NCBI GenBank assembly: GCA_051294375.1
Contig: CM119271.1
Coordinates: 1,172,721-1,236,720 of the forward strand
Length of the DNA stretch: 64,000 nt
DNA from: Paraspadella gotoi
Lineage: Eukaryota > Chaetognatha
Direction of reading: 5' to 3'
Part shown: piece after piece, positions 25,489-39,000 of the stretch
Layout: each line of letters opens with the position of its first letter
Numbering within the stretch: the stretch's first letter is position 1
Notes under the pieces: generated by a model
What the model was told of the DNA's origin: nothing
The model's database searches: none
What the model saw: only the letters and a program-made list of their open reading frames with translations
Made by a program: the position numbers and the translations under genes

Positions 25489-28400
25489 TCACACCGGAAC
25501 TCCCTTCTTCGACTTGCCCCCCATTCCGACGCAGTCCTCCCGCTTCGGCAATGGCCGCAACGCGTTCGGGTTCCACATGCGAAGGTTGTTCAACGCTTTG
25601 TTCAAAACGTCGCACCACACGATGCGGTCCTGAGAAGAAAGATATAAAGATAATATTAATAGTAATATATTACATATAGGCCTATAAATATATTAAGAAT
25701 ATGGTATTGGATAACGAGGGTTTCTTAGTTTTGGCGTCACTTTTTGTTGCTTCCAAGATGTTTTGGATTTTGTTTTAGTTTTATTTTCACAGTTTTTTTG
25801 TTTGAATCTTCGTTTGGATTTTACTAACAACAGTCATGAAACTTTAATCTCTCTAGTTTCCCCCCCCCCTCTCCGCTCGGTCAAGAGACTCAAAATGTTT
25901 GGTTTATCCTGTCAACCTTCCCTCAAACCTCTTTCGTGTCCGCGGAGAGCATGTGCCGCTCGACCATAGAGTTGGCTCGATCGTGGCTCCGCTTCAGCAC
26001 GAGCGTTTCCGTCTCGCCGGGGCGACCGGGACGCATCGTCTCCAGAGCAAAGGTGTTGGGCCGAGCGCAGATTGTCGCGAGAGATGATGGTCACCGGAGA
26101 GGAGAGATGCAGTCAAGAAGGTCAATCGTTCCGATGGGAGGCTGTGGCGGGGGTGGGGGGGAAGGCGGGGAAGGCGAATGCTACGTGAACTCGATTTCCT
26201 GCGCTTTACAATTTTAAATAACTTATAAATAAATTTCAATTTCAATAGCGATCGAGACTCTCTCCGAGATAATCCCCGCTAACAAACCTTCTTATTCTCG
26301 TCATCGGGGTATTTCCAATAGGACAGCTTGTAGCCGGACAACACAATCCAGCGACGGTGCCAAGCCCCTGAGAGAAGATAGTCGAAACATTACTGAGCGA
26401 AAGATTTTCAAATATGTGAGCAAATAAAATTAGGACTTCATAGTCGCCCATGTTTTATTCCTCCGTCTACCGAAAAAGACTCGCAACCAAAACCGGATCA
26501 CGAAATCGGAGATGGAATCGCAGAAGCCTAAACTCACCCAATCCGGAGACGTCCTCGAACATGGTGAGGAATCCGCGCTCGACGACGTTGGCGTCCGTGT
26601 GACACTGAATCTTGACGTACAAGACGCCGCTTAACGGGTTCGAGTTTGAAACCTGAGGGGGAAAGAGATAGGAAGGGAAGAGACGGATAGAAATAGAGAA
26701 GAGAGTTATCGACCCTATCATCGTCTACAGAGATTTATTTCTAATCTATTAATCCCAAGAGTTGTGCGTACATTTTATAAGGAGGCAGGGAATAAGGAGA
26801 CGCTGTAGCTAGTCAGTTGAGAGTTGTACCGTCACCGTTCACAAAGAAACTTATAAAAACAATTTTTTTAGTGCTTCTTATGTCCTACCTCCTTTGCATC
26901 GATCCAATGGATTATCCCTCGTACCATTTGCTACAATATTACCAGAGGCGTATTGGAAAGACTTCATAAAAAGCGGGGATGATATTAACGATACATAATG
27001 ATCTAATTCCCGGCATGCGGTACTCACTCTCATATTTCTGACTAGATACATGCCCCTGTCGTCCAGAAATCTGGACAGTTGCGGGTTAGATGCCTGACGA
27101 AAGGTGGTTTCGGCGGAAAAAAAAAACAAAAAAAAAAACAACGAGATAAGGCGTCTCCATAAAAATAAAAAAGGTAAAACATAAGTCAACAGACACGCCG
27201 CCGAAGTCATTATGTTATGAAAATCCTAAATTTAAAAAGTGCGACCGAAATCCCAACACGCTCGTGCAAAATTCTTTGATCGCCCCGCCCAGAAAAAAAA
27301 GAAAATTGAGTCAGATTTCGCCAACCCCGAATCGAGACTAACTGTTCCCTCACCGCGAGCGCGAATTTGTCGTGGCAAAGCGACTTGGCGTTGATGGCGA
27401 CGGAGTCGAGGTGAGTGAAGGAGGTCGTCGAGACGGCGAAGGAATTGATCGGAGACTGATGACCAGAAGATTCGCTCGACGAACGGAACCCCAGCAGTTT
27501 GTTCTTTTTAGGGGTCTGGAAGGGGCGAAGAGAGAGAGAGGGGAAGATGGGGGGAGGGTAAACGCCTGTCATCTCAAACATCTTCAGAGGTGCTCTCCGA
27601 TGTTATTCGGAATATACACTGATAAATATCGAAATAAAATACCAATGAAGACCGAGAAAATGGACATCATGAACTAGTCTAATCTTCAAAAATTCGGGAA
27701 GGAATATAAAATCTTGTAAATAACGTAAATATTATAATAAACACCGATGGGGTTACCGAGATTACACCTCGACAAAAACCAGCTTCGTCCTAATTTATTC
27801 CTACCTTTTCATGTTTTCCGATTTTCTTCTTCTGTAAATTTGTTTAGTCAAAAGAGTTATTAAAGAAAGAATAAAAAACTAAGAAGGGGATAAAAAGAAA
27901 AGTGCAGAAAAAGTCTATAACTAAAACAACGGAGAACTGACCTTTGACTTTTTGGGGGAAGAGGAAGAGGAGCCGTGGCTCTGGGTTTTCTGCGCATGCG
28001 AACGCTTGGGGACTTCGAGGCCGTAAACGTCCACGCGCAACTCGAAATCTTTAAAAATACGTTTTTTTATATTAATTATATTAGGTAGAAACTATTGGCA
28101 ATTATAAAAAAATTTTCAAAATTTCATCTTTCTCACCAGGAGGAATGTCCCGAATCACCATTCGGTTGGAAAAGTAAAAGTGATCGCCGGAAATTCCGTC
28201 CACCGTCGAAAGCATTTGAGTGTGAATCAACTGCGGGCGGAAAAGGGAGAACCGTGGTAATCATACGAGAATCATAGTAATTATACGACTAAATATGTTT
28301 TGTGTGATCGTCTCTCGACCTGAGGTCCGTGCTTGATCATGCAGATGTAGTAATGGACGAAAGAGTCGAGCCCCTCGGATCGCATCTGCAAGAATCGAGG

Positions 28401-31400
28401 CTTCAACGGAAGGCGAATGTCGGAGATGGTGACGGTTCCGCGACAGGCTCCGAGCCCGGCGTTGGTGGTGTCCTAAGAAGAGAGAAAAAATAGAGAGGAA
28501 ATGAAATATAAATAAAAAAAAAGTAATTAAAAAAAACCCAATAATTTCGTACCCTAACCTGTCCCCAGCCCAGCGTCTTTAGCCGGCCAATCTCCTCCAA
28601 GCAGGCCTGGCGCTTTTGGCAGGCGAGGAGCAAGAGGCGATTGCATTCCACCATCTCGGTGGAACCGTGGAAATTTGGTCGTTGCAAGGCGGCGTTGAGA
28701 GCTTTGGAGGCTTGGGCGATGACCACTTGCTCAGACTGAACGGATTCCTGCAGCTCTTTGATCTTTTGTTGGGCGTTCTTGACCGGCTTGCTCGTCGACG
28801 CTTCCTCGCCGCTCTTGAGAGCGTAGAAGTGCTCACTCTCTCGAATGATGTGCGAGTCAAGGTAAGGGCGATCGTCGAGCTTTTTCCGTTGCATAGTACG
28901 ATATTCCTTTTTTTAAGGGCAAAAGCAGATGGTTAGAGGAGTATCAATGTAATTATAATAATTTGAAATTTAGAACAAAGTTTGAAGAGAGATTTAACAA
29001 CGATTTTTATTTCATAGTGAAACGGACATGTTTCGACTCACATACGAGTCTTCTTCAGCGCCAATTCAATTTGTCCGTTTCACTATGAAATAAAAATTGT
29101 TGTTAAATCTCTCTTCAAACTTTGTTCTAAATCAAATCACAACGAAACAGAAAGGAAAAAACACAATAATTTGAAAGTAACAAGCCTCTTCCATCTCACT
29201 TGAACGCTGTAAACGACGGGCTTTTCCGAGGATCCCTCCTGCAGGATGACGGCCTTTGAAGGCGTTTGTAAGGAAGAGGGCGGAGCGGAACGGAGACTCG
29301 ATTTGGTCGGGCTGCGATGACCGGTCACCCGGCTCTGGAGTCGGGATAGAATGACGAGAAGGTTTTTAAACTATGACTATGACCTTTAAAAACAACAACT
29401 CACGTTGGACGCCTGTTTCTTCAACGGCGGCGCCCCTTCCTCTTCCTCCTCCTCCTCTGTATCCTCCAATCCGTCGAAAGCGGCGTCGAGGAAATCGCTG
29501 ATGTTTTCGTCCGACTGGTGCGGCTGCTGCTGCAGCGTCGGCGCCCTGCCCGTCGTCACCGTCTCGTCTTCGGTTTCCTCGTCCTCGGTGTTCGTCGTCC
29601 CGTCGTACTCGTCGTCTTCCTCGTCGTCGTCGTACTCTTCCCGGTAGGAAGCGACGCTAGACCGCGCCTCTGAGGACGTCTCGTAAACGGAGGACATCTC
29701 GCTGCAGCCGGAGACGCCCGAGGCGCTGCTGGCGGTGGAGATTCTGTGAGAGGAGGGCGTTGGAGGATGATGGATTATTGCTAATGGACAAGTTGGTCAT
29801 TCACCCTCCCCATATCAGACCTGTGACCCTCCGCCAATCTATCCAAATGTCGGTCGCTCTTCCTCTTCCTCGGAGGCGGCACTGGCACTTCTTCGAAGAC
29901 GTCCTCGTCCGTCGACGCGTCCATCGCTTCGTCGTCTTCCCTCGGCGCCTGCTGCCGCACCTCCCGCTGTTCCGGCGGCTGCTGCCCCCGCGGCGGCGTA
30001 GATCCGGCGCTCTTCAAAGCCAGTTCCATCATGCGCGACTTGGACTTTGACGGCGACATTGACGCCGGAACGACGGCGCCGAAGCCGGGCGACGTCGGAA
30101 CGACCGTCGGCGGGGGAGCCGCGTTTTTTGGTGAGGTCGGTGCCGCCGCTACGTGCGGCGGCGGACTCTTCGGAGACGCCGGAGCAGGCTGCGTCGGCGG
30201 CGGAGGCGGTGCCGTCGGTTTAGGCGTGGAGACGGCCGCCGGCGGCGGGAAACCGTGTTGTTTCGTCAGAGTCGTCGTTTTTTTAGAGAAGATGCTGGAG
30301 GCGATGGATGGAGCCGGCGACGGGGCGGAAACGAAGGCTGAATAAATGCATTTTGAATAATCGAAGGTCGGGGATAAAAGAGAAGCCGTCAAAGAAATAT
30401 TCTGACCTTTTCTCGCAACGGGCGTTGTGCTTCCAACGGGAGGCGGCTTTGGCGGTTCCGTATTGGCGGAGACTTTTTCCCATCGATTTAAGAGGCTCTT
30501 CATATCTCGTCTCTTCTCCTCCTCCGCCTTCTTCGCTATCTCGCTCTCTTGCCATCCGCTGCTCAGTTTCGCCTCGAGATTCGCCTAAGGAAAAAAAAAA
30601 ACAAAGTAAAAATAAGTAACACGTACCAAGTAAGAAAACAAACAAACCAACGTCAAACAAAGAAGGTGCCCAGAAACAAATATATTATTTTTCATTGGAT
30701 ATCCGAAAACGCAATATTTAAACGTGGGCGCCCTCTACTTTGTTTTGTAATAACACTCGGAATTAAAAAAAAATTGATATTTATTATTCAACTTTTTTTT
30801 TCACCTGTAACGCTTTCATTTTTGGCGAGACGGGTTTTGTTGTGAGGCTTGTCTTTGGCGTCGGCGACGGCGCTCTCGCCAAGACGGTCGACCGCGGCGG
30901 AGACCGGAATACGCCGCCCGGTTGACTCGTGGGCGTGGCTTTGGAGGGAGAGTCGGGAACGCGCGGCGGCTTGTTGGGGGGCACTTCGGTGGAGGAGAAC
31001 TCCTTGGGGTGAATAAGATTTGATTTAAAATATATTTGAACAAGCAGCGGGAGAATGTTAAAAACGTCGCAGAACCTTAACGACGGGAGCAACGGGTTTG
31101 GGGCCAAACTGAAAGGCCTTTCCTTCGGCCTTTGTCGAGGATCCTCCGGAGAGGCGGCGTTGGATCCGCGGGACGGGAGACTCGAACGGATTCGGCTTCG
31201 GCACCGACGATGGCTTAGATCTACCGGAGGGGTGGTTGGCGCGCGGAGAGGCGCCGCCATCGTCATCCCAAGAGTTGATCTTGGCCGCTAGATGGGCAAA
31301 GCGACCGCCTTGAGACGGAGTCTGAAAAGAAAAAGGGTCCAGTGGAATATACATCAAAGGCTTTAAAGATAATCTCGTGCATACTTCAGAGTCACACCAA

Positions 31401-32444
31401 CAAAAACGTTCCCACCAAACCTTGAGCTGAGGTTGTCCCCGATTTGGCGGCGCCTCGTCCTCGGCTAAGATGGCGGTGACGGCGTTGTCCCAATCGTCGC
31501 GATTTGCCGCAAGTTGCTGCATTCGTGATTTGACCGAAGAGATGGCTGGAGTGTCGGGCTTAAGCTCGTTCTCCTGTCGGGCGATAGGGTAAAGAGGTAA
31601 TTGTCCAAATAAAATTGACCAAAGAAAAAGGTGAACTTATTCTTGAGATCTAAACCGGGACAACCTACCTTTTCAAATTTTGCCTTGGTAGGACTTCCTA
31701 GCGACGGAGGCTTAGATGGTCTTTCCGGAGTGACGACACTTCTCGGCGCCGGAATCGGGCGCGACGGCGAGGAAGGCGCCGGTTTTTCCGGAACTACTTC
31801 CTAAAAAATAAAGAGTTTGATTTTCCTTTCGTTTTAAGATTGTTTTGAGATTAGCAAAGAGATCTGTTTTAACGCAACAACGACTTTATTTAAGATAAAA
31901 CAGACATGTTTCGACACCGATTCGAGCCTTCATTAAATGCGCTGATAAAGACTCGAATCATGTCTGTTTTATCTTAAATAAAGTCATTGTTGCGTTAAAA
32001 CAAATTTCTTTGCTAATATAAAGAGTAAAATCAATCGAAGGAACTTAATCTCGATCAATATAAGAGCTTCGATCGCGTAGGTTGCACGTGAGCTGTCTCT
32101 GTTCGTGATATTGCTAACGTCGATGGTATTTTCGCAAAAAAAAGAGAGATCTACTCACCGAAGTCTGGGAAGTGTTGGATGGAGGCACGACCTGAAGGAT
32201 TGACTTGGGCGTCGTCGACGACTTGGACGGGGACAACTCTTCCACGAGTTTGGCGGCGGCAGAAGATTCGATTGACTCTGGATGCGCGAATACAAGAGGA
32301 ATCGATACAATGTAATATTAATCATTTTTATTCGCAAACCCTTTACTCACCAGAGACTTTCCCGCCGGAATCCTGCAGCTTCTTCTGCAGGTTTTCGCGC
32401 CTGAGGCGGGTTCGCTCCAAGAGTTTTTGAGTGAACGGATCCAT
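25489..32444 (-). CDS. ANLN: Anillin, actin/septin/RhoA-binding cytokinesis scaffold
   Basis: Scaffold of the cleavage furrow. Twenty exons on the minus strand, 1197 codons (human anillin 1124 aa); first exon 32351-32444, last 25489-25629. It starts [13 protein letters not shown], almost identical to vertebrate anillin. Next come a disordered Pro/Ser-rich region with the [12 protein letters not shown] motif (human SWEDD), an acidic stretch, the anillin homology domain from the exon at 28559-28906 ([17 protein letters not shown]) and a C-terminal PH domain ([28 protein letters not shown]). It ends with a [17 protein letters not shown] helix. Other exons: 26538-26652, 26288-26367, 25929-26141. 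Anomaly: in exon 25929-26141 the frame meets TGA at 26091-26093, and the expected PH motif is readable in another frame for 24 bases (see findings). All other junctions are in phase. Confidence 0.93.
28969..29158 (-). mobile_element. Hairpin element with hammerhead-like ribozyme core (anillin intron)
   Basis: Long inverted arms TTTAGAACAAAGTTTGAAGA...CTTTGTTCTAAA enclose a centre which, on the minus strand at 29025-29060, reads CTGAAGA, then GACTC-loop-GAGTC, then GAAA, then CATGTC. This is the order of a hammerhead catalytic core. About 25 bp beyond the hairpin (to 29158) also match the left flank of the copy at 56038-56216 in opposite orientation, so the element extends past the palindrome. 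Confidence 0.6.
31851..32016. mobile_element. Related hairpin element in an anillin intron
   Basis: Arms run GCAAAGAGATCTGTTTTAAC...GTTTCTTTGC-like ends, with inner arms AAGATAAAACAGACATG. The centre shares ACATGTTTCGAC and GACTCGAAT strings with the 28969 and 56066 elements, but the CTGANGA box is broken. A diverged relative. Confidence 0.55.
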
Positions 32445-33053
32445 GGTTTTCTTTTCGTCTTTTTTAGTTCGCGATGGTCTTACAGTTTCTCTCTCTAAGT
32501 CACAAAAACCATTTCAGTTTTTTCCCATCAATGATCTGTAAAGACTGCAGCACGAAAAAGAGACTCTTTATAAAGAATACGAAATATTTTTTTAATAATA
32601 CTAAATTTAGGAACGGATAAAGATATGTATCCGATTTTCCCGAGGGTCAACTTAATAGGCCCTTCAAAGTTGACGAATTCGTGTCATTAAAAAGCGAATC
32701 GATTAGCGTGCTGCCAAATTTTCATCTTCCTAATATAAAAAATAAAATAAGTAAGTCAACCGACCATAACGAAGGATTGATCCGTTAAAAAAAACAGAAT
32801 ATAAATCAAGCGATAGATATGACAGTAAAAATAAGGTTCCGAAGTCTTTTATAACATTAATTTTGATGAAAATCAACGATCAAAAAAACATTAAAATCAC
32901 AGAGTCCAAACGTGATATTTGGAATGCTTTTAACCCTCCCTCCCCCATCCCTGGCCATCGACACTTCGATCAAAAATTGAAATAAAAAACGAGTAAGGCG
33001 AAGCGAAATTTTGTCTCGTTTCTCCGGTTTCCTTAAGTTTCTTCAGCCCACAT
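32445..33053. other. Spacer between anillin start and kinesin stop
   Basis: Both flanking genes run on the minus strand, so this 609-bp stretch must hold the anillin promoter and 5'UTR and the kinesin 3'UTR. AT-rich; no further feature seen. Confidence 0.5.
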
Positions 33054-36000
33054 CTACTTCTTCCTAGTCGCTCTCGTGGGTCGAACCCTCTTGTCTTTCT
33101 TTTCGATGTCGCCGATGAACCCGGATGGGCCCCAACTGCGGTCCACGGCTTCCGACTCGTCGGCGACGCGAACCACCGAGTCGTTGCAAGGTTCTTGGGT
33201 GGCGAGGTAGAGGCGGCGACGGGGCTGCTGACAGAGGAGTTGGGAAGAAGTTTTATCGGGGGTTAGGCTAAGTTTTACGTATTATCAATAGATGTGGAAA
33301 GATAATAAACCAATGACAGTTGGAATAACCTACTGCTATATGCAAAGGAGATTGATGAACTTAATCTCAATTAACAATATGTTAAGAAACTCAATACTCA
33401 ACCGACGGTGAACTTACTCTGTTTGAAGCTTTGTCGGCCTCGTCGCTGCCGTCGCTCGTCGGGTCGGAGTCCGACGGTTTCGTCTTCTTCTTCGTCGACT
33501 TTTTGGTCGAACGCGGAATCTCTGCTCTTTTCTTTTTCTTATTCTCTTTAAATTCGTCGCCGCCTTCGACGTGCTCATCCTCATCCTCTTCGACGACCAA
33601 CGCCCGCGGAGGTTTGGCCGGCGGCGACACCGACTCCTGGGTGGACTCGTCCTCGATGGCGGCGACGGCGGCGCGGGTTCGCGTCCGGGTCGAACTGCGC
33701 GTCGCGCTCTGAGAAAAGGTTGTCGGAAAAAAAAAGGGGGGGCATATGATAAAGCTATTGTAATCGGACACACTGTAAACCTCTTTTTTCCAGAGTAATC
33801 CGTCAACTTATGTCTACACCCAAGGACAAAGATAATCAGGAATCGATTATCAATCCTAGACCCGTCTGTTTACAAACACAATTCAGAAATAAACGCTTTA
33901 CCGCAAAAACCAAGTCCCCCCCCAAATTTTTAAATCTTACCATCGGCGGCGCCGTGGCGGTCTTGCGTCGCTTGGGTTCCGTCGACTGCGGCGCCGCGAT
34001 CTCTTCGCCCTTGAAGTGGGACGACTTGGAAGGGCGCGTGGAATCGCTCATTTCACCGCTCTTCCGCTTCTTGGCTGGAAGTCGGGGAGAAGAACGAAGG
34101 TTAATTATCATACTATCTAGGAAAAAAGTATATCACATTTTTAGTCGAGGATATCTACTAAAAAACTTTTTTGAAAAATATAGTTTCAGAATATTTCCGA
34201 ATCTACATTAAATTATTTTTTAATAACTTCCTTCCATTTTTCGATAGGTCAAATCGTTTAAAAGTTACAGGCAAAAAAAAATCGCTACTTTCAATTGAAA
34301 ATAGCAAAAAAAATTTTCTATTTTTTTACCATTTTTGGTATTTAATTATTTTTTTATTTTAAATAGAATTGGTTATTTTTTTTTAATTTGGCAATGCTAA
34401 AGGCATTGCACCTCTTTTTTATTCAAAAAAGTATGTTTATGATACTTAAAAAGACGCGCAACATCAACATCGAGGCTGAAAAGAATTGCATTAAAAATAT
34501 GGAAAAAACTTTCACTGTTATACCTCAATTCGCTGTACGAGAGTATGACTGGACAAATACAGGCAGTGGTCAATGCCGAAAGAAAGCATAATAAATATAA
34601 AAAAATTAAAAATAGTTTACCCATATTTTAAATATTTTTTATTAAATAAATGAACTTTTCAATAATTATGTGATATACTTTTTTCCGAGATTATACAAAC
34701 GAAGGGAAAGAGAGACGAGCCTTGCCGTTCCGCTCATTAAAGATTCAATACAAACCGTGATCCAAATGTTTAGGTGTGTTGAAGGCCATAGCATCCGAGT
34801 CGCTGGATAGGGAGAGGAAATCGTCTTCCACGTTTTCCGCCACAAAAACTTTTTTCTTGACGGGTTTCGGCGTCGACTTTGGTCGATCGCTGAAGACGGG
34901 TGGGGGCAGGGGGTGAGGAAAAGATTAAATTAAATCAAAATCTAAACTAAAATAAGGTGAATCTGAAATTTTGACCGCTACCTTAGAATCACAAGTTATC
35001 ATAGCCATTTGGCTTCGACCCTCAAATTTATCACAACAAACCCAAGGCATTTTTTAAAAAAATATAGTAATTTAAATTTAAAATATACTAACTCGTGTTC
35101 CTGTCTCTTCAATTGCTGCTTCAGCTCCTTGATCTTGTTGTCCTTATCCTTGATGAGCGTCCCCAACTGATCGACGATCTCGTCTCTGCTTTTCTTGAAT
35201 TCGTTCAACTTGTCCGCCCCTTTGATGATCTCTCCGTTGAGCCGCTCCGACTCGGACGCCTTCGCCATCTCCAGCATTTTCAGTTCCTGTCGGGCGGCGA
35301 CGAGAGCGTCTTCTTTGTCGGACATGCGCTTGTCGCAGGCCACCTGGGGAAAGGAGAAGATCAAATTCTCATAGATTATTGGTCCGGAAAACGTGGAATA
35401 ATTTTCAAAAATTCAAAAATCGTTGATACCTTGTAGGCTTTGAGCGATTCGACTTCGGCTTCCAGTCTTCGGAGTTCAGGTCCTTTGTCATCGGCGACTT
35501 TCATCGAAGCGACTTGGTTCCGAATTTCAATCACCTGAAACGCCATTAAAATTGACTTCAAATTTTAAAAGACATTTGATAACAAATGTGTGAGCAAGAG
35601 ATGAAAGAATCAAAAACCCACCTGACTCTCCAAGATTGAAACTTGCTCCTCGTATTGGCTCTTCTCGCCGGCGACCAACTGCAAGTCTTGCTCCTTGAGT
35701 TCCAACTCTCGCTCCAACTCAGTCACCCGGTCGAGACTCCGCTGGTTTTCCGATTGGAGGCTGCGTTCGCTGGAGCGAAGTTCGGTTACTTCTCGCTCCA
35801 AATCAGTCAAGCGTTCGACGGAATTAGCGGATGTGGATTCCCTCTCCAGTTCGGCCAAACGGTCGTTGGCGCGGAGGTTTTCCAGGCGACGAGAGTCGGC
35901 GAGCGACTTGGCCTCTTCGAGAGCCTTTCGATCGCGAGAGAGCTCCGATCGTAGATCCTCCATGGCGGTTTCTTTGAGCTTAATTTCTCGCTGTTAAACG

Positions 36001-39000
36001 TGAGGAGACGAAATAATTAAAACGGCGATAGAAAGAAAATAAAATTGAAAGTTGTCCTCACCTTAAGCTCTTCAACAATCTTCCGCTGAACCTCCTTCTC
36101 CGCTTGAAGATTCGCCTTGATAGACTCAGTCTCTAGCTTGAGTCGGTCGCATTCAGTTTCCTTGTTCTTAAGCACCTTGTCGAGCTCCTGCATGGCCAAC
36201 TCTTGCTCCTCCATGAGTTTCCGGTAGCTGTCCTGAGAAGAATCGATGTAGGTGGTCTTGGCGTCTTCGAATTTGTCTTTCTCCTCGGCCAGTTTGGTCT
36301 CGGTCACTTCCAACTCCTTCGTCTTGAGCAGAAGATCGGCCTCAAGGGCGGCGAGGCGTTGAGTCGAAGCTTCGGCCTCGGCGCGAACTTGCGCCAACTC
36401 GCCGCCGAGAGTGTTGATTCGATCGATGAGGTCTTTTTCTTTGTCCGAAGCGACAGAGATTTGTTGGGTGGCGGAGTTTAGCTGAAGTTAAAAGATGTTT
36501 AAATACGAAATCTACTACGAGTAATAATATTAATTATTAGAATAATAATAATTATTAGAATAATAATAATTATTAGAATAATAATAATTATTAGAATAAT
36601 TACTACATTATTTATTACTTTATTTAAAATAGCTTTTCTCTCACCCGAATCTCCAAATCCTCCGCCTTCTCTTTCGTCGCCCTCGCTTCCGCTTCCGCCT
36701 TCTCCTTATCCACCCTAGCGCCAGCCTCGGCCTTGGCCCGCACGCCCGCCTCGACCCGAAGACGGGCCAGGTCGTCCTCGGCCGACTCCACCTTTTTACG
36801 CTCGGTCGCCAGAGACGAACGTAAAGCGGCCACCTCCTCCTGTTGACTTCGGAAGAGGGCGTCGCTGGCGGATTTGGCGACGAGCTGGGACTTGAGGGAT
36901 TCCATCTCGACGGAACTCTTCTTATCTTTCATGGAGGCTTCGTTGTTGGCTTGAGTCAATTCCGCAATCTAAAGTAATGATAAAGATGCATAACTATCAA
37001 CTAATAATTATTTAAAATAATCTTCAATAACGTTAATACAATTTTAAAAACTATTTAAATTAAAAAAAACCCACCGACCTCTCGAAAAAAAAGATTACCT
37101 TGCTCTTCAGATCCTCGACTTCTTTACGCGTGGAAAAGTTATCGAACTGCTTTTTCGAGTTTTCCGATTGCAGCTTCTTCAAGTGTTGATGCTGCTCTTC
37201 GAACTTTTTCTTTTCCCGCGCGAGTTCCTCCCGCGCGACGTCGGCGTCTTCGCCGGTCGACTCTAACTTCGCCTTCAACGACTCCACCTGCTCGTCGTAG
37301 CGTCGAATCACAGCGTTCATCTCCGCTTCGACGCCCTTGAGTTGAGTCTGGAGGGCGGCGGATTCCCGGTCAGTCTCCGCTCGTCGGGCGGCGTCGTCCG
37401 CGTTAGATTTGCTCAACTCTGCGACCTTAAAAAGATGAAACGAAGAAAAGTCTCGAGTTTGTTTTACTAATAATTAATAAAACTAACAAACAATTATATT
37501 TTAAGAAGCGGCCATACTAATAATGTCACCTCCTTACCTTCTCTTCTAGCTCACGAATCTTTTTCCTCTCTTCCTCTTCTTCCTTCTTCCTCTTCTCATC
37601 CTCCTCTCTTATCTCCTCCTCCCTCTTCCGCCGCTGCTCCTTCTCTCTCTCCAACTCCTCCTTCGCCTCCTTCAACTCTTTCGTCCGCTCCCCCATCGCT
37701 CCTTGTCGAGACTCATCCTCCGTCTTTCTCCGCTCCTCCGTCTCTCCCTCTCGCCGGTGCGCCTCGTCGAGAGCGGCGCCGAGTTCTTCGTTGACGCGCT
37801 TCTCCGCGGCGAGTTCGGCGCGGAGTCTCGAGGCTTCCTCGCGACATCGCTCGGCCTCGGCCGTCTCCGCGTCGAGCCGATCGCGCGTCGACTTGGATTC
37901 GCCTTCGCGCGCAGAGAGGCGCTCCTTGAGAGCGACCAACTCTTTCTTCAACGCGTCCGTGACTTTGAGCTCGTGAGCGTGAGCGTCGGCCTGCGACTTT
38001 TTCAGTTGTGATTTGAGGGATCTTATCTCGAGAAGGCGTTCCTTGTCCTGATCCTTGGCGGATTCTACGGTTTTTAGACAGGCGGTAACCTGAAGGTCAA
38101 AAAAGGAAATGAGCCTATTTATCAAAATCGCAACAAGTAACACGGATTTTTTAAACCAATTATATCACTTTAAATTCGCCCGTGAGCCACTGACACAAAT
38201 TAAAAATTCATACGTATTACGTAACCTTCCAATCATTAAGAAAATTTTATCATACCTTATAACAAAACAATCATTGACGTTTTTAAAATGTTTGAAATGT
38301 TGAAAACATTAAAATATATAGGTTTAAAACATGCTTCAAATGCCTTCCAAACATGTTGCTATGAACTCGGCATCGCTAAAAAAATTCTCTAACATCAAAC
38401 AATTTTTTTTCAAAAGATGATTCGGTTTTTTACCCATACAAAGTTTTAACACTACAAATAATCCAGATTTCTGTTGCAAGACCTCATTCGTGAGAAATTA
38501 CTAAAAAATTTTTATATGTTGAAAGTTCAAAACAAACGCGTTACTCAACCTCTGCTTGACCTGATTCTTTTTGTAAGAAAAAATTGATGCAGTTGATGTA
38601 GTACTGTATTGGTTACAGTATTTTATTGAAATTACTTATCTTTAAAAAAAAGTTACTATTAGCCACAGCTGCTTTTTTTACTTTTCTAGGATAAACATAC
38701 GGATAGGCATCTTCTGAACCATCACTTTGGCCCAGATCATGATGCTTATGCCAAGCTGCTGATTTGGCTTGCGTAAAGGCTGCAGAATCAATTTCTTCTG
38801 TAGAAAGTGAATGCGTTTTTGGACCTTGTAAAGGTAAAACGAATCCGAAATATTTATATTGTAATCTTTGATTCTGAATTAAAAATGATTCATTGCGCTT
38901 GATCTTTAAGAAATGCGATGAGCCATCAATTTAACGATTTTGACATCATGATCATTGCAAAAAAATTGATGTCCAGTTTCAATTGATTCAAATAAAATTC

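Noticed and set aside
26091-26093. TGA in anillin as a selenocysteine codon
   Set aside because: Anillin is not a selenoprotein family, and the conserved motif is visible in a neighbouring frame, so a frame fault is the simpler explanation.
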